From contig NZ_CP053482.1 in the NCBI RefSeq assembly GCF_016772315.1, positions 3,653,501 through 3,717,500 on the forward strand: a DNA stretch of 64,000 nucleotides, given 5' to 3'. The notes beneath the pieces are model-generated. The model saw nothing but the letters and a program-made list of their open reading frames with translations. It had not been told where the DNA came from and made no database searches. Below, in pieces: positions 61,519-64,000 of the stretch. The DNA is from Thiothrix subterranea (GTDB lineage: Bacteria; Pseudomonadota; Gammaproteobacteria; Thiotrichales; Thiotrichaceae). Each line of letters opens with the position of its first letter. Positions within the stretch are counted from its first letter, which is position 1. A program made the position numbers and the translations under genes.

Positions 61519-64000
61519 ATGGCAGACTCATACGAATCCCTCAAAATCCCCCCCCACTCCATCGAAGCCGAACAATCTGTTCTGGGCGGCTTGTTGTTGA
61601 GTGGCTTAGCTAATGACAGTACCGCGTGGGATACCATTGCGGATAAAATAATCGAAAGCGATTTCTATAGGCAAGACCATCGCCTGATTTTCCGCGCTAT
61701 CGCCGATTTGGTCGAAGACAGCAAACCGCTGGATTTGGTCACGGTGTCCGAATGGCTCAAGCAGCGTAATGAACTGGAAAATGCCGGTGGCTTTGCTTAT
61801 TTGGCGACAATGGCGAAAGACACGCCCAGTGCCGCCAATATCCGTGCGTATGCTGACATCGTGCGTGAAAAATCGGTGCTGCGCCAATTGATCAGTGTGG
61901 GGACAGGCATCGCCGATTCCGCCTTCACTGCCCAAGGTCGCCCCAGCAAAGAATTGCTGGATGAAGCCGAACAAAAGGTTTTCAAGATCGCAGAGCAAGG
62001 CACACGGCAAGGCCAAGTATTCAAACCGCTGAAAAGTCTGCTGAAAGTTACCTTGGCGCATATCGAGGAATTAAGCAAACTCGATACCAATATTACCGGC
62101 GTTTCCACCGGCTACAGCCAATTGGACGAAATGACCTCAGGTTTGCAGAAAGGGGATTTGATCATCGTGGCGGGCAGGCCATCCATGGGCAAATGCATTG
62201 TTACTGGCAGCCGCGTACTGGATCCGCTCACGGGGCGTTTGGAAGTTATTGACGATTTGGTTGCCCGACAACAAGGTTCATTGGCTACGCTAAACGCACA
62301 GATGCGTTTGCAAGTCGCGCAACCGTCGCAATATGTTGATGATGGTATCAAACCCGTTTTCCGGGTACGCACGGCGCTTGGGCGTGAAATCACCACCACG
62401 CTGACGCATCCTTTTCTCACGATTGAAGGTTGGAAGCCATTAGCGGATATTCAGATCGGTAAACGCATTGCAGTACCCCGTATTTTGCCGTTTTTTGGCA
62501 AAGGCACGCTGTCAGAACAGCGCACTAAACTCATTGCTTATTTTTTAACTGATGGTGGCTTGACGCAAAGTTGCCCGCAATTCACCAATATTAACCCTCG
62601 AATTCGCCAAGATTTTATTGCCGCACTCGACGATTTTCCGGGTGTGCAATGGCGCTTGGAAGACAGTAAGGGGCAACGCACCCCCAGTATCCGTGTTGCA
62701 ACCGATACCGTATTTCAGCACAAAGCAAGGCAAGATTTTGCCGCACGTTTTAAATACCGCTTGCAAGAACTTTCCCTAAGTTTGAATGCATTAGCGCGGC
62801 AATTAGGCGTTGCCGTGGCAACGGTACATTATTGGTCAGTAGGGAAAGCAGTTCCTGCTGGGGATATGTTCGGTATTTTGTGTCGGCAACTTCAGCTAGA
62901 ACCCTCTGCCTTGATGCCACATGGCAGTGCTGCCACTACCCGTTCTGCGCCAAATCCGGTGACGGAATGGTTACAAACGTTGGATTTGATGGGCAAAAAT
63001 GCTTATGAAAAGCGTATACCGGCGCCTGTATATGAATTGCCGCGTGCATTGATGGCGGTTTTTTTGAACCGGGCGTTTGCGTGTGATGGCAGTGTTTACG
63101 TCCAAAACGGTGTTCAAGCGGGTATTTCCTATAGCACGGTTAGCTATGCATTAGCGCGGGATATGCAGCATTTATTGGTACGTTTTGGCATTCTTGCGAA
63201 ATTACGCCATCGGCAAGTGCGGTATCAGGGCGAGTATCGTGCCGCTTATGAATTGCGTATTACACATCAGCAACACGTTCGCCAATTTTTAGAAGAAATT
63301 GGCGTGTACGGTAAAGAAGAAGCCGTGCAAAAAGCCTTGACGGTCAGCCAAGAAAAAACACCCAAAGTCATTTTAGATACCTTGCCAAGCGAAACATGGG
63401 CAATTGTTGCAGATTGCAAAAGCGATTTGACCTGGGCGGAATTAGCGCATCGGATGGGGCGTAAACCCGGACATAATTTCCATGTGGGTAAGCGCGGCAT
63501 AGGTCGTGAGTTATTGGCAGAAATGGCAGCCGCGTTATCATCCGAGACACTTGCTACGCTTGCGCACAGTGATCTTTATTGGGATGAAATTGAATCCATT
63601 GATTATTTGGGTGAACAGCAAGTCTATGACTTGAGCGTACCGGATACGCACAATTTTGTTGCGGATGATGTGTTGGTACATAACACCACTTTTTCGATGA
63701 ACATCGCCGAATACGCCGCTGCGCACAAAAAACTCCCGACTGCCGTATTCAGCATGGAAATGCCCGCCGAACAGCTCACTTTGCGTTTGCTGTCTTCGAT
63801 GGGACGGGTTGACCAACACCGCATTCGGACGGGAAAACTCACCGACGAAGATTGGCCGCGCATTGCCACGGCGGTGAAAATTTTTGCCGATGTTCCCATG
63901 TTCATCGACGACAGCCCCGCACTTTCCCCAACCGAAGTTCGCGCCCGCGCCCGCCGCTTAATGCGTGAACACGGGCAACTCGGCTTGATTGTGCTGGACT
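61519..64000 (+). CDS. dnaB: Replicative DNA helicase DnaB with intein, 3' end cut by the window
   Basis: The frame is open from the ATG at 61519 through the window end (827 codons seen). The N-terminal DnaB domain begins SLKIPPHSIEAEQSVLGGLL, and the RecA-like domain has the P-loop GRPSMGK-TT, which is interrupted after Lys225 by an intein and resumes TTFSMNIAEYAA. FSMEMPAEQLTLRLLS and the Walker B approach (LGLIVLD) end the window. DnaB unwinds DNA at the fork. Without splicing the P-loop would be split and the helicase inactive. It follows the ribosomal operon as in many gammaproteobacteria. Confidence 0.93.
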   Translation, partial: MADSYESLKIPPHSIEAEQSVLGGLLLSGLANDSTAWDTIADKIIESDFYRQDHRLIFRAIADLVEDSKPLDLVTVSEWLKQRNELENAGGFAYLATMAKDTPSAANIRAYADIVREKSVLRQLISVGTGIADSAFTAQGRPSKELLDEAEQKVFKIAEQGTRQGQVFKPLKSLLKVTLAHIEELSKLDTNITGVSTGYSQLDEMTSGLQKGDLIIVAGRPSMGKCIVTGSRVLDPLTGRLEVIDDLVARQQGSLATLNAQMRLQVAQPSQYVDDGIKPVFRVRTALGREITTTLTHPFLTIEGWKPLADIQIGKRIAVPRILPFFGKGTLSEQRTKLIAYFLTDGGLTQSCPQFTNINPRIRQDFIAALDDFPGVQWRLEDSKGQRTPSIRVATDTVFQHKARQDFAARFKYRLQELSLSLNALARQLGVAVATVHYWSVGKAVPAGDMFGILCRQLQLEPSALMPHGSAATTRSAPNPVTEWLQTLDLMGKNAYEKRIPAPVYELPRALMAVFLNRAFACDGSVYVQNGVQAGISYSTVSYALARDMQHLLVRFGILAKLRHRQVRYQGEYRAAYELRITHQQHVRQFLEEIGVYGKEEAVQKALTVSQEKTPKVILDTLPSETWAIVADCKSDLTWAELAHRMGRKPGHNFHVGKRGIGRELLAEMAAALSSETLATLAHSDLYWDEIESIDYLGEQQVYDLSVPDTHNFVADDVLVHNTTFSMNIAEYAAAHKKLPTAVFSMEMPAEQLTLRLLSSMGRVDQHRIRTGKLTDEDWPRIATAVKIFADVPMFIDDSPALSPTEVRARARRLMREHGQLGLIVLD
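62194..63684 (+). mobile_element. Intein with LAGLIDADG-type endonuclease in the DnaB P-loop
   Basis: A 497-residue in-frame insertion starts at Cys1 (CIVTGSRVLD) directly after the P-loop Lys and ends VLVHN before Thr. Splicing blocks are visible: block A at the start, block B with TLTHPFLTIEGWKPLADI, block F YDLSVPDTHNFVADDVL and block G VHN. Between them are two LAGLIDADG-like motifs (LIAYFLTDGG and VFLNRAFACDGS) and a helix-turn-helix-like stretch (ALARQLGVAVATVHYW). It should self-splice and may home into intein-free dnaB copies. The site corresponds to the known P-loop insertion point in DnaB proteins. Confidence 0.93.

Overview
The window looks like chromosomal DNA of a sulfur-oxidising gammaproteobacterium, most likely a Thiothrix-like member of the Thiotrichales. 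This is inferred from gene content and order: zapB-like/zapA/6S RNA facing ygfB-pepP-(ubiH), rpsF-rpsR-rplI-dnaB, phoH-ybeY-ybeX-lnt, a complete ccoNOQP cbb3 oxidase operon, an exported DsrE-like protein beside a CbiX chelatase, and an exosortase H locus. No species can be proved from the sequence alone.

Layout. 1-3.1 kb: a cut GNAT acetyltransferase, then a minus-strand block of PAP2 phosphatase, glycosyltransferase, phoB and a small exported protein, with Pho-box-like sites in front of phoB and of the glycosyltransferase. 3.2-9 kb: UMF1-type MFS transporter, small repeat protein, a large DUF11/SdrD-B surface protein and an EamA permease. 9-17.1 kb: two paralogous SEC-C proteins, an unknown protein and a type III restriction-modification system (mod, res) split by a PIN toxin-antitoxin pair lying between 31-bp direct repeats. 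17.1-21.1 kb: dgkA, then ccoNOQP behind an FNR-type box. 21.2-29.3 kb: murB, a FIST sensor with its hybrid histidine kinase, then phoH-ybeY-ybeX-lnt. 29.3-33.9 kb: aapJQMP amino-acid ABC transporter, interrupted by a second PIN pair between aapQ and aapM. 33.9-34.1 kb: a candidate small RNA with two hairpins whose loops carry anti-Shine-Dalgarno-like CCUCCUCC. 34.1-46.2 kb: NUDIX hydrolase, desaturase, cbiX, dsrE-like gene, 6S RNA, zapA, zapB-like gene, ygfB, pepP, an inserted block (DUF4143 ATPase, broken DUF4143 ATPase, large gluzincin peptidase), ubiH and a 2OG-Fe(II) oxygenase. 46.2-55.5 kb: lytic transglycosylase, third PIN pair, bioA, two lipoproteins, a haem-oxygenase-fold enzyme, yihY, dgt and an acidic unknown protein. 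55.6-60 kb: a protein with a GlyGly-CTERM-like tail, a 35-residue membrane protein, the exosortase H pair and a Ser/Thr kinase with a small Cys-rich membrane partner. 60.2-64 kb: rpsF-rpsR-rplI, then dnaB running off the window and carrying a 497-residue intein in its P-loop.

How genes work together. PhoB, the glycosyltransferase and the PAP2 enzyme make a plausible phosphate-starvation lipid-remodelling unit. The cbb3 oxidase is probably switched on at low oxygen by an FNR/ANR regulator. The FIST protein and its kinase resemble nitric-oxide-sensing NosP/NahK-like pairs. The accessory modules (three PIN pairs, type III R-M, ATPase/peptidase block) are all wedged into otherwise conserved housekeeping neighbourhoods.
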